A stretch of DNA of 28,012 nt from Deltaproteobacteria bacterium. GTDB taxonomy: Bacteria; Myxococcota; UBA727; JABDBI01. The first letter of the stretch is position 1. Each line of letters starts with the position of its first letter. The position numbers and the translations under genes were made by a program. The stretch covers positions 1 through 28,012 of the forward strand of contig JAESQZ010000247.1 of assembly GCA_016764955.1 (NCBI GenBank), given 5' to 3'. The notes under the pieces are model-generated. The model was not told where the DNA came from, did not search any database, and worked only from the letters and a program-made list of their open reading frames with translations. Of this stretch, positions 8,384-14,660 are shown one piece after another.

Positions 8384-8848
8384 TTATACAGCAATCAGGC
8401 TATCTAGCAACTCATCATGGGGCTCAACTGGCAATTCTTGTTCTAAAACCTGTTGTTTTAGGCATAGGCCAATAATTTGAGGGCAATTCGAAGATTGGCG
8501 AAGTTTGGAAATGCAGCGGTCATAATAACCACGGCCGCGGCCAAGGCGGTGGTTGCTTTTGTCAAAGGCTAGCCCAGGCACGAATACATATTTGAGTTTT
8601 GCCTCAAGAATTTGCTGAGCATAATCTAAGGGGTCTTTGTTTGGCAAAAAGACTTCAGGAAAAAGTTTGATGATAGTTGAAGTATCAGGCTCGTCTGGGA
8701 AGCTTTCGAATATGCCAACTGGTTCGTCTAAGTAGGGCTTCAAGATTTTAGGCAGTTTTTGGCCAGCTTCTTGAAATACTTCACGCGGAAGCGAAGTAAG
8801 AAGAGCGCGCATTTTTCGCCGAAGTTCAAGTTTAGAGGATATCGTCAT
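8384..8848 (-). CDS. 5-formyltetrahydrofolate cyclo-ligase
   Basis: 154 residues from ATG 8848. It converts 5-formyl-THF to 5,10-methenyl-THF with ATP, recycling a dead-end folate. The family motif RLGRGRGYYDR (residues 101-111, usual form GxGGGYYDR) and VFVPGLAFD are present. An in-frame start 45 bases further upstream is possible, but the sequence MTISSKLELRRKMRALL matches the usual N-terminus better. The chosen start overlaps the end of zapA by 17 bases. In gammaproteobacteria this gene (ygfA) follows zapA with the 6S RNA gene between them; here no space remains for it. Confidence 0.92.
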   Translation of the reverse strand: MTISSKLELRRKMRALLTSLPREVFQEAGQKLPKILKPYLDEPVGIFESFPDEPDTSTIIKLFPEVFLPNKDPLDYAQQILEAKLKYVFVPGLAFDKSNHRLGRGRGYYDRCISKLRQSSNCPQIIGLCLKQQVLEQELPVEPHDELLDSLIAV

Positions 8849-9167
8849 CCGAAACTTGAGTTGGAGCAGATTCAGGGATGCCTGACAAGACACTTTCTAC
8901 TTCCCGTAATGCGGCTTCCGTACGAGATTCGAGCTGTTTTTTGAGCTGATCGATGCTGTCATCTTTCTCAAACAGTTGGTCTGCTAGGTTTAGGCTTAAG
9001 AGCAAAGCGATGTCGTGCGTAGAGGCAATGCGTGAGTTTTGTTGAATCGTTTCAAGACGCTCAGTCACAAAGGCTGCGAGACCTTTTAGGTATTCTTCGG
9101 GCTTTTCAGAGCGAATCTGAAAATGCTGGCCCATTACCGAAACTTCAACCTTTCGCTTGTTATCCAT
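8832..9167 (-). CDS. zapA: cell division protein ZapA
   Basis: 111 residues, the normal ZapA length. ZapA bundles FtsZ filaments at the division site. The N-terminal globular part carries VEVSVMGQHFQIRS followed by a helix with the EEYLKGLAAFVTERL pattern, and the C-terminal half (about residues 55-95) is a coiled coil, as in known ZapA. The tail is acidic. It overlaps the 5-FCL gene, the conserved zapA-ygfA pairing. No clear Shine-Dalgarno sequence precedes ATG 9167. A half repeat element lies just upstream at 9188-9213. Confidence 0.9.
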   Translation of the reverse strand: MDNKRKVEVSVMGQHFQIRSEKPEEYLKGLAAFVTERLETIQQNSRIASTHDIALLLSLNLADQLFEKDDSIDQLKKQLESRTEAALREVESVLSGIPESAPTQVSDDDIL

Positions 9168-9187
9168 ATAAGGTCTAAGCTAGCACA

Positions 9188-9213
9188 GTCACCCTGGCGA
9201 AGGCCAGGGTCTA
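9188..9213. repeat. dispersed repeat, half copy 3
   Basis: A single hairpin, ACCCTGGC/GCCAGGGT with loop GAAG, bounded by GTC and CTA. It is identical to the left half of the copy at 26018. The second hairpin is missing or decayed; a loose TAGTCACATG follows at 9221. It sits between uppP and zapA. Confidence 0.8.
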
Positions 9214-9280
9214 ATCTAAATAGTCACATGTAGTAGAAACCTAAATAGTTTACATAATATTTGTTATGGGACAGTTGTCT

Positions 9281-10090
9281 CTAGAGCCAGATAAGGCCTA
9301 TAGCGCCTGCCAATGCGCAGTATAGTGCGAACCAGAGCAAGCTTTGGGTTTTTAAGAAGTTCAAAAACCAGCGTATGACTAAATAACCTGTAACAGCTGC
9401 TACCAACATACCTACTACGATTGGCCCTAGGCTGCGCTCCAAGACCTCAGGGTAGCGAACTAAATCATCAGCAGCTACTAAAGAAGCTCCTAACATCACT
9501 GGAATAGACATAAGAAAAGAAAATCTGGCTGCTGCAGTCCTAGAAAGACCCATCAAAATACCCGCGCATATGGTAGCGCCAGAACGGCTGATGCCAGGCA
9601 TGATGGCTAGCAACTGTGCAAAGCCTATGCCCACGGCGTCTTTAAGTCGAACTTGCCCACGATGTTTTTTTGCCAGAAACTCTGTAACAGTCAATAAACC
9701 AGCTGTGAAAAGCAAAAAAGCAAGGGCTGCTCTAGGAGACTCAAAATAACCCACTATTTCTTCTTTAAATAATAGGCCCCCAACCGCAGCCGGGACTGTA
9801 GCAACCCCTAAAAGCCACCCCAAACGTGCTGAGGGGTGCTGGAGCGGTTTTCTAGCTATGAGCCCTTGAATCATGTGCTTGGCAATATCCAAGATATCTT
9901 GAGCAAAATAAGCCATAACGCCTATTAGGGTTCCTAGCTGGACCAAGACATCAAAAACAAATGCCTCACGAACTGGGAAGTGCCAGCCTAAAATATGGGG
10001 CACCAAAACAAGATGTGCGCTCGATGAGACTGGTAGATATTCAGTCAAGCCTTGCACGATTCCTAAAATTGTGGCCTGTATCAATGTCAT
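9281..10090 (-). CDS. uppP: undecaprenyl-diphosphate phosphatase UppP (BacA family)
   Basis: 269 residues, the usual length, with about eight membrane segments. The enzyme removes a phosphate from undecaprenyl diphosphate so the lipid carrier can be reused in peptidoglycan synthesis; overexpression classically gives bacitracin resistance. Both active-site motifs are present: GIVQGLTEYLPVSSSAHL near the N-terminus and PGISRSGAT near residue 165. The ATG (10090-10088) directly abuts the ATG of the divergent bcp gene, with no base between them. Promoter and ribosome signals must therefore lie inside the bcp coding region, or the mRNA is leaderless. Confidence 0.96.
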   Translation of the reverse strand: MTLIQATILGIVQGLTEYLPVSSSAHLVLVPHILGWHFPVREAFVFDVLVQLGTLIGVMAYFAQDILDIAKHMIQGLIARKPLQHPSARLGWLLGVATVPAAVGGLLFKEEIVGYFESPRAALAFLLFTAGLLTVTEFLAKKHRGQVRLKDAVGIGFAQLLAIMPGISRSGATICAGILMGLSRTAAARFSFLMSIPVMLGASLVAADDLVRYPEVLERSLGPIVVGMLVAAVTGYLVIRWFLNFLKTQSLLWFALYCALAGAIGLIWL

Positions 10091-10552
10091 ATGCTTAAAC
10101 CCAACACAAAAGCTCCCCTCTTTACTCTAAAAGACCAATCCGGAGAGCTTTTTGATTTTAAGTCGCTGATCGGTCAAAAAACAATCGTTTTATTTTTTTA
10201 CCCAAAAGACAATACCCCAGGCTGTACAGCTGAAGCCTGCTCTTTTCGGGATAATTATGCCGGGTTCAAAGCCTATGATGCTGAAGTAATTGGAATCAGC
10301 AGTGACTCAAGCGACTCACATCAAGCATTTCAAAATAAGCATCAGCTTCCTTATCGATTGTTAGCTGACGAAAATAGCACAGTAGCAAAACTTTATGGCT
10401 TGAAGCCTAGTATGCTTGGGCTTTTAAAGCCTAGAGTATCTTTTGTGATTGATCAAGATGGCCTTATTCAGCATGCCTTTTCTGCGCAGCTAGGCGTGCA
10501 TAAACACATTGACGAAACCTTGCGCGCTGTCCAACGCCTAGCCAAAGTATAG
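10091..10552 (+). CDS. bcp: peroxiredoxin Bcp/PrxQ
   Basis: 153 residues. It reduces hydrogen peroxide and organic hydroperoxides using thioredoxin. YPKDNTPGCTAEAC holds the peroxidatic C45 and the resolving C50, the PrxQ alpha2-type arrangement; FYPKD and SFRD are family signatures. The N-terminus (ML...APLFTL) aligns with the usual start, so ATG 10091 is firm although no ribosome binding site precedes it. It is divergent from uppP with zero spacing, and its last 89 bases overlap the matrixin-like gene on the other strand. Confidence 0.95.
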   Translation: MLKPNTKAPLFTLKDQSGELFDFKSLIGQKTIVLFFYPKDNTPGCTAEACSFRDNYAGFKAYDAEVIGISSDSSDSHQAFQNKHQLPYRLLADENSTVAKLYGLKPSMLGLLKPRVSFVIDQDGLIQHAFSAQLGVHKHIDETLRAVQRLAKV

Positions 10553-11201
10553 CGAGCAGTAATAGCAATAAATTGTCAGTGCGCCCTGCCTGGCTGCAGC
10601 CTCCGTCAGACTGATGCGCGATACTGGATTGCTGCTCTTCAAAAAGCCTTGCTTGCAAATGTGTTAACGGTTTTAGGTCGCGTAGGCAGTCTATATCTTC
10701 CTCAATGAGTTTAAACGGCTCAAAGCGAGTTTTAGCATTTTTATGCATAATCGAGTCAAAACGCTCTGAATGCTGTAATCCCAGCACGTGGCCAAGTTCA
10801 TGAAGTAAGATATTTTGATAATCTGTTTGTGAGAGCCTCTTTTTGGTTTCTTCATTCACAAAAATATCAACCTGTAAAATCAACCTTGGGGAGTTGGCTG
10901 TATAGTTGTGTCTTGTTACCGCTAGCGGACGTCCCTCTTCATTGCTTTGAAAGATCTGAGAGTTAGCAGAACTAAATTGGACCCGGTTAGAGCTAGCCGG
11001 GTTGATGGTTAGCAGAAAACTACTGCAAGAAACCGCATTCCATATGTTCATAGCTCTCTGAAGAGGCGCCCTAAGCTCTTCTGATTCAACAGCAAATTCA
11101 ATGCTATGGGTGGTCCAATATAACTGTGGGTCTTCTTGTGCAGTTAACTGGCTGGCCTGTAAAAGATTCAAAGTTAGAAGGCAGCGTCGCAAAATCAGCA
11201 T
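10464..11201 (-). CDS. secreted matrixin-like zinc metalloprotease with C-terminal membrane tail
   Basis: 245 residues. The N-terminus is a signal peptide with cleavage near residue 21. The zinc site HELGHVLGLQH (H134, H138, H144; catalytic E135) and a following Met-turn SIM (M152) define the metzincin/matrixin (M10A) type. A Gly-Gly-Cys (residues 200-202) is followed by a Leu-rich membrane segment (211-223) and a basic run, resembling the MYXO-CTERM sorting tail of Myxococcota. About 14 residues follow the basic run, which is unusual for such a tail. No propeptide cysteine-switch motif is seen. The likely role is an exported protease, surface-retained through its tail; this is inference. It diverges from lon over 60 bases, and its 3' end overlaps bcp antisense. 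Confidence 0.82.
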   Translation of the reverse strand: MLILRRCLLTLNLLQASQLTAQEDPQLYWTTHSIEFAVESEELRAPLQRAMNIWNAVSCSSFLLTINPASSNRVQFSSANSQIFQSNEEGRPLAVTRHNYTANSPRLILQVDIFVNEETKKRLSQTDYQNILLHELGHVLGLQHSERFDSIMHKNAKTRFEPFKLIEEDIDCLRDLKPLTHLQARLFEEQQSSIAHQSDGGCSQAGRTDNLLLLLLAILWLGVGQRARFRQCVYARLAAQKRHAE

Positions 11202-11223
11202 TCAAACAAAACGTTTGCAGAGC

Positions 11224-11251
11224 TTGCCTTATTCGCCCTGAACATTATAAT
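11224..11251 (+). promoter_or_regulatory. lon promoter (sigma70-like)
   Basis: TTGCCT (11224-11229) and a perfect TATAAT (11246-11251) are 16 bases apart. The transcript would start near 11258, leaving four or five bases before ATG 11262. This suggests a near-leaderless mRNA for lon. Confidence 0.55.
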
Positions 11252-11261
11252 CTTTAGGTAT

Positions 11262-13694
11262 ATGACCTCTCCAAAAGATACCGGCGCCGAAAGTCCAAAG
11301 GCGATTTCTTTGCCATCTGAGCTCCCTATTTTGCCTTTGCGCAATAGTGTTTTCTTCCCAGGTGCGGTTATGCCGCTTACGATCGGACGTAATAAAACAA
11401 TCCGGCTTATTGAGGAGGCAACTCAGGAAAAGAGCCTGCTAGGTATTGTGACGCAAAAGGCACCCGAGATTGATGATCCGGCTTCGGGTGACTTATACCA
11501 GGTGGGAACCGTTGCTCGAATTATTAAGCTCGCTCGTACAGGCAAAGATGGGTTTAATATTGTTGTAGAGGGCTTGACGCGATTTCGAATTGACGAATAC
11601 ACACAGCAAGATCCATTTTTTATAGCCAAAATAACGGCGTTGCCGGATGAGGACGTCAATGATGTTCAGGTAGAAGCGCTTTCGCTAAACTTAAGAAATA
11701 CGGCGCGTGAAGTAATTGATTTGTTGCCTGAAATTCCAGTGATGGCCAAGCAGCTACTAGATTCTATTGTCGCGCCAGGTCATCTTGCTGATTTGATTAC
11801 AGCGAATATTGATGCGACGATTGAAGAAAAACAAGAGGTTTTAGAGCAAGTCGTTTTGCCTAAGAGGCTCACAAAAGTACTTGAGCTTTTGAATCGCCAA
11901 TTTGAGGTTCTTAAACTTTCTAATAAAATTAATTCTCAAGTTAAAGGCGAAATGAGCAAGACGCAGCGTGAGTATTATCTGCGTCAGCAGCTTAAGGCGA
12001 TCAAAGAAGAACTTGGTGACAAAGAAGACGATGAAAGCGGGCTGGAGGACCTTGAAAAACGCCTTCGAGCCGCAGAGCTGCCGGAAGAAGCAGATAATGC
12101 TTCAAAGCGTGAGTTGAAGCGCATGCATCATATGCAGCCAAGCCAAGCTGAATACACGGTTGCACGGACTTACTTGGACTGGCTGGCAGACTTGCCTTGG
12201 AAGAAAACAAGTAAAGATAATTTAGACCTTGAGAATGCTCGTAAGCAATTAGACTCAGATCATTATGGGCTAGATAAAGTCAAAAAGCGAATTATTGAGT
12301 ACCTAGCAGTTCGTAAGCTTAAAAAAGATATGAAAGGTCCTATCTTATGTTTTATTGGCCCTCCGGGTGTTGGTAAGACTTCTTTAGGACGCTCGATTGC
12401 GTCGGCATTGGGCCGGAAATTTCATCGGATTTCTTTAGGTGGCGTCAGGGATGAAGCCGAGATTCGGGGGCATAGGCGAACTTATATTGGTGCCCTGCCC
12501 GGTCGAATTATTCAGGGCATAAAAAAAGCAGGCACCAGCAATCCGGTTTATTTGCTCGATGAAATCGATAAATTGGGTCACGACTTCAGAGGCGATCCTG
12601 CTTCTGCCCTTCTGGAAGTTTTGGATCCAGAACAAAATAATACATTCAGTGATCATTATTTGGATGTTCCATTTGATCTTTCTAGAGTCTTGTTTATTGC
12701 GACTGCGAACCAGGGCGATACGATTCCAGCAGCGCTTAGAGACCGCATGGAAGTAATTGAACTTCCTGGCTATACTTTTGAAGAAAAGATGTCGATTGCA
12801 AAGGCCCATCTGATTCCAAAACAGATGACTGAGCATGGTATTACAAAAGAATTAATTGAACTTCCATCAAAGACAGTATTGCAGGTTGCTAGCAATTATA
12901 CGCGTGAAGCAGGTGTTCGTAACTTGGAGCGAGAGATAGCTGCGATTTGTCGTTCTGTTGCAGTCGATCTTGTTGAAAATGCGAAATTATCTAAGCAGGT
13001 AATCACTACTGCGAAACTGGAAAAGATTTTGGGTCCAGAGAAGTTTTACAACGAAACAGCCGAGCGGACTTCTATGTCTGGTGTTGCGACTGGGCTTGCT
13101 TGGACAGCAGCTGGGGGCGAACTCCTCTTTATTGAGGCCACTAGAATGGGTGGAAAAGGAACCTTAATTCTGACGGGTAAGCTGGGTGATGTGATGAAAG
13201 AATCTGCTCAAACTGCTTTGAGTTGGATTCGGACCAATGCAATGAGTTTTGGTTTAGCCGAAAGGGTGGATGAGCACTTTTTGGAAAAGACAGATGTCCA
13301 TGTTCACTTCCCTGCAGGCGCAATTCCAAAAGATGGTCCTTCTGCTGGTGTGACGATTATTACAGCACTTGTGTCACTGTTGACGGGAAAGAAAACCAGA
13401 CCAGACACGGCCATGACAGGCGAGACTACCTTGAGGGGGCAAGTGTTGCCAGTTGGTGGTATTAAAGAAAAAGTGTTGGCAGCACATAGGGCTGGTATCA
13501 AAAATATCTTGATGCCTGCACGTAATGAGAAAGACTTGATTGATATCCCACCCAACGTGAAGTCTGAAATCAAGTTTGTCTTTGTGAACAAAGTAGACGA
13601 AGTTCTAGATTTTGCTTTGGCGAAAGAAAAATCCAAGCCCAAAGCTAAAGAGCCTCGAAAAAAAGATAGTGGTAGGCCGCAAGCGGAGGCTTAA
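11262..13694 (+). CDS. lon: ATP-dependent Lon protease
   Basis: 810 residues. Lon is a hexameric AAA+ protease that degrades misfolded and regulatory proteins in the cytoplasm. The N-domain begins with LPILPLRNSVFFPGAVMPL, a form more like Myxococcota and Bdellovibrionota Lon than the enterobacterial one. Walker A is GPPGVGKT (residues 366-373), and Walker B lies in VYLLDEID. The protease dyad is S694 (DGPSAG) and K737 (GGIKEK), 43 residues apart as in E. coli. The C-terminus ends in a Lys/Pro-rich tail of about 25 residues. An in-frame TTG at 11310 after AAAGG is an alternative start closer to the conserved domain. Confidence 0.97.
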   Translation: MTSPKDTGAESPKAISLPSELPILPLRNSVFFPGAVMPLTIGRNKTIRLIEEATQEKSLLGIVTQKAPEIDDPASGDLYQVGTVARIIKLARTGKDGFNIVVEGLTRFRIDEYTQQDPFFIAKITALPDEDVNDVQVEALSLNLRNTAREVIDLLPEIPVMAKQLLDSIVAPGHLADLITANIDATIEEKQEVLEQVVLPKRLTKVLELLNRQFEVLKLSNKINSQVKGEMSKTQREYYLRQQLKAIKEELGDKEDDESGLEDLEKRLRAAELPEEADNASKRELKRMHHMQPSQAEYTVARTYLDWLADLPWKKTSKDNLDLENARKQLDSDHYGLDKVKKRIIEYLAVRKLKKDMKGPILCFIGPPGVGKTSLGRSIASALGRKFHRISLGGVRDEAEIRGHRRTYIGALPGRIIQGIKKAGTSNPVYLLDEIDKLGHDFRGDPASALLEVLDPEQNNTFSDHYLDVPFDLSRVLFIATANQGDTIPAALRDRMEVIELPGYTFEEKMSIAKAHLIPKQMTEHGITKELIELPSKTVLQVASNYTREAGVRNLEREIAAICRSVAVDLVENAKLSKQVITTAKLEKILGPEKFYNETAERTSMSGVATGLAWTAAGGELLFIEATRMGGKGTLILTGKLGDVMKESAQTALSWIRTNAMSFGLAERVDEHFLEKTDVHVHFPAGAIPKDGPSAGVTIITALVSLLTGKKTRPDTAMTGETTLRGQVLPVGGIKEKVLAAHRAGIKNILMPARNEKDLIDIPPNVKSEIKFVFVNKVDEVLDFALAKEKSKPKAKEPRKKDSGRPQAEA

Positions 13695-13697
13695 GGC

Positions 13698-13735
13698 TGT
13701 CATGTACCCAGGCCTACGCATTAACCTGGAATGCT
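13698..13735. repeat. decayed repeat copy after lon
   Basis: Starts with TGTCATG and contains GGCCTACGC, the loop region of the 26018 copy, with a weak CCAGG/CCTGG pairing. It looks like a degenerate member of the repeat family, placed 4 bases after the lon stop codon. Confidence 0.35.
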
Positions 13736-13773
13736 TCTGAACATTCACCAAGAACTTATTTTAGCTTGAAGCA

Positions 13774-13907
13774 TGCACGTAATTCGGCGTGCAAAAAATA
13801 GAAGCCGGCCCCTGCTCCTCAGGCGAGATTTGCAGGGAATCCGGCAGCCACACAATGGCTGAGAACTCATTTAGACTCTCGGCCTGTAGTCGTCAATGCC
13901 AATTGAC
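13774..13907 (+). ncRNA. structured leader or small RNA candidate between lon and the winged-helix gene
   Basis: Five perfect or near-perfect stems lie in 134 bases. They are TGCACG/CGTGCA (13774-13779/13788-13793), then GCCGG-CCCTGC paired with GCAGGG-CCGGC (13804-13815/13832-13845, with an inner CTC/GAG). Next is AGCCA/TGGCT (13846-13850/13856-13860), which competes with GGCTGAGA/TCTCGGCC (13857-13864/13877-13884). The last is GTCAAT/ATTGAC (13892-13897/13902-13907), just before the ribosome binding site. Mutually exclusive hairpins before a start codon recall attenuators or riboswitches. No known RNA family was recognised. Confidence 0.4.
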
Positions 13908-13909
13908 TT

Positions 13910-13913
13910 GAGG
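13910..13913 (+). promoter_or_regulatory. ribosome binding site of the winged-helix gene
   Basis: GAGG lies six bases before ATG 13920. It decides the start in favour of 13920 over the in-frame ATG at 13896, which sits inside a predicted hairpin and has no such signal. Confidence 0.6.
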
Positions 13914-13919
13914 ATCGTT

Positions 13920-14630
13920 ATGTCTAAAATCGAATTATCACCCCGTGCGAAGGCTGTTTATGAATGGATCCGTGAATCCTGTCATACCGGGCTTGACCCG
14001 GTATCCAGCACTGGATCCCGGCTCGGAGGCCGGGATGACAGCGTTACGCTCTCTATACGCCAGCAGACGCTAGCAGATTTATTGGGCTGCTCACGACGGA
14101 GTATTTACAGGGCATTGAAGCAACTTAAAGAGCAAGGCTGTTTGGTTGAAACGGGTAAGCGTGAGAATAGATGTAAAGTTTATGCGGTGCGCTGTCACCC
14201 CGCACTCGATGCGGGGTCCAGTAAAATTGACTGGATCCCGGCTCAAGGCCGGGATGACAGTGTGGGGGGCCGGGATGACGATGTTCCGCCTGTGGAACTC
14301 TGCCCTCAGGCTAAATTCCACCTCGACAACTGTCGGAATATATTTCGTTATAATTTCCCAGAAGACTTTGATTGGGAAAAACACTTCCCAGAGGCAACTC
14401 ACAAAATCCGACACGTTGACCATCAAACCAAATTCTGGCGCCTCATGTTTGATAATCTCTATCTCATACAAGAGCGCGAAACTGGTAAGCCACATAGCGC
14501 CAGGGTCGACAATCCAGACTCAACCTTGTTTGGTATTAGCTATCCCAAAACGCCGCCGCCAAGCCAGATAGACTATATCCTACGAACCAGGCCAGCGTAT
14601 CGGCCGTATCGATCAGCAAACTTGTCATGA
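13920..14630 (+). CDS. winged-helix DNA-binding protein interrupted in frame by two repeat insertions
   Basis: 236 residues. Residues 42-90 form a helix-turn-helix with a wing: TLADLLGCSRRSIYRALKQL is the DNA-contacting part, followed by LVETGKR...CKVYAV. The upstream helix (residues 7-20) is separated from it by residues 21-41, which are pure repeat translation (HTGLDPVSS...GGRDD). A second repeat covers about residues 92-121. The C-terminal part (about 125-236) has a KFWRLMFDNLYLIQE segment and is not recognised. The reading frame survives both insertions, so the protein may still be made, as with Rickettsia palindromic elements. The fold resembles HTH domains of plasmid replication or regulatory proteins. 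The gene lies between lon and clpB, so control of protein-quality genes is possible but unproven. Confidence 0.65.
   Translation: MSKIELSPRAKAVYEWIRESCHTGLDPVSSTGSRLGGRDDSVTLSIRQQTLADLLGCSRRSIYRALKQLKEQGCLVETGKRENRCKVYAVRCHPALDAGSSKIDWIPAQGRDDSVGGRDDDVPPVELCPQAKFHLDNCRNIFRYNFPEDFDWEKHFPEATHKIRHVDHQTKFWRLMFDNLYLIQERETGKPHSARVDNPDSTLFGISYPKTPPPSQIDYILRTRPAYRPYRSANLS
13980..14040. repeat. dispersed double-hairpin repeat, copy 4, inside a coding sequence
   Basis: A 61-base palindromic unit: TGTCATACCGGG...CCCGGTATCCAG, the two bases CA, then CTGGATCCCGG...CCGGGATGACA. It interrupts the winged-helix domain between its first and second helices without breaking the frame. Confidence 0.88.
14193..14279. 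repeat. dispersed double-hairpin repeat, copy 5, inside a coding sequence
   Basis: A 67-base unit (14193-14259) bounded by TGTCAC and ATGACA. The left hairpin is ACCCCGCA/TGCGGGGT and the right one ATCCCGGC/GCCGGGAT. It is followed by a second copy of the end, GGCCGGGATGAC (14268-14279). Frame is again preserved in the winged-helix gene. Confidence 0.85.
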
Positions 14631-14660
14631 GTGCTTAGCATGCTTACACTATAAGCATGC
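14622..14660 (+). promoter_or_regulatory. clpB promoter candidate and inverted repeat over its start codon
   Basis: TTGTCA (14622-14627) and TACACT (14645-14650) are 17 bases apart. A perfect 9-base inverted repeat, GCATGCTTA/TAAGCATGC (14638-14646/14652-14660), covers the -10 region and the clpB ATG at 14657. It could be an operator or a hairpin hiding the start codon. No Shine-Dalgarno sequence is present. No complete CIRCE element is seen. Confidence 0.4.

Noticed and set aside
8212..8394. Minus-strand open frame with HPGLDPGSS-like peptide
   Set aside because: It is the translation of repeat copy 2 and has no ribosome binding site or homologous fold.
8832..8848. 6S RNA gene expected between zapA and the 5-FCL gene
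   Set aside because: The two genes overlap by 17 bases, so there is no space. The 113 bases before zapA also lack a 6S-like long hairpin with a central bubble.
12435..12836. Long antisense open frame within lon, and similar ones opposite clpB and the PHD-SET gene
   Set aside because: They mirror strong coding frames on the other strand and show low-complexity or random composition, with no start signals.
13804..13860. Cobalamin-type riboswitch (GCAGGGAATCCGGCAGCCAC looks similar)
   Set aside because: The conserved B12 box and the surrounding junction helices are missing, and the adjacent gene has no cobalamin link.
14615..14660. CIRCE heat-shock element upstream of clpB (GAGTGCTTAG resembles the right half)
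   Set aside because: The matching left half TTAGCACTC is not found nine bases upstream. Only the separate 9-base inverted repeat is real.
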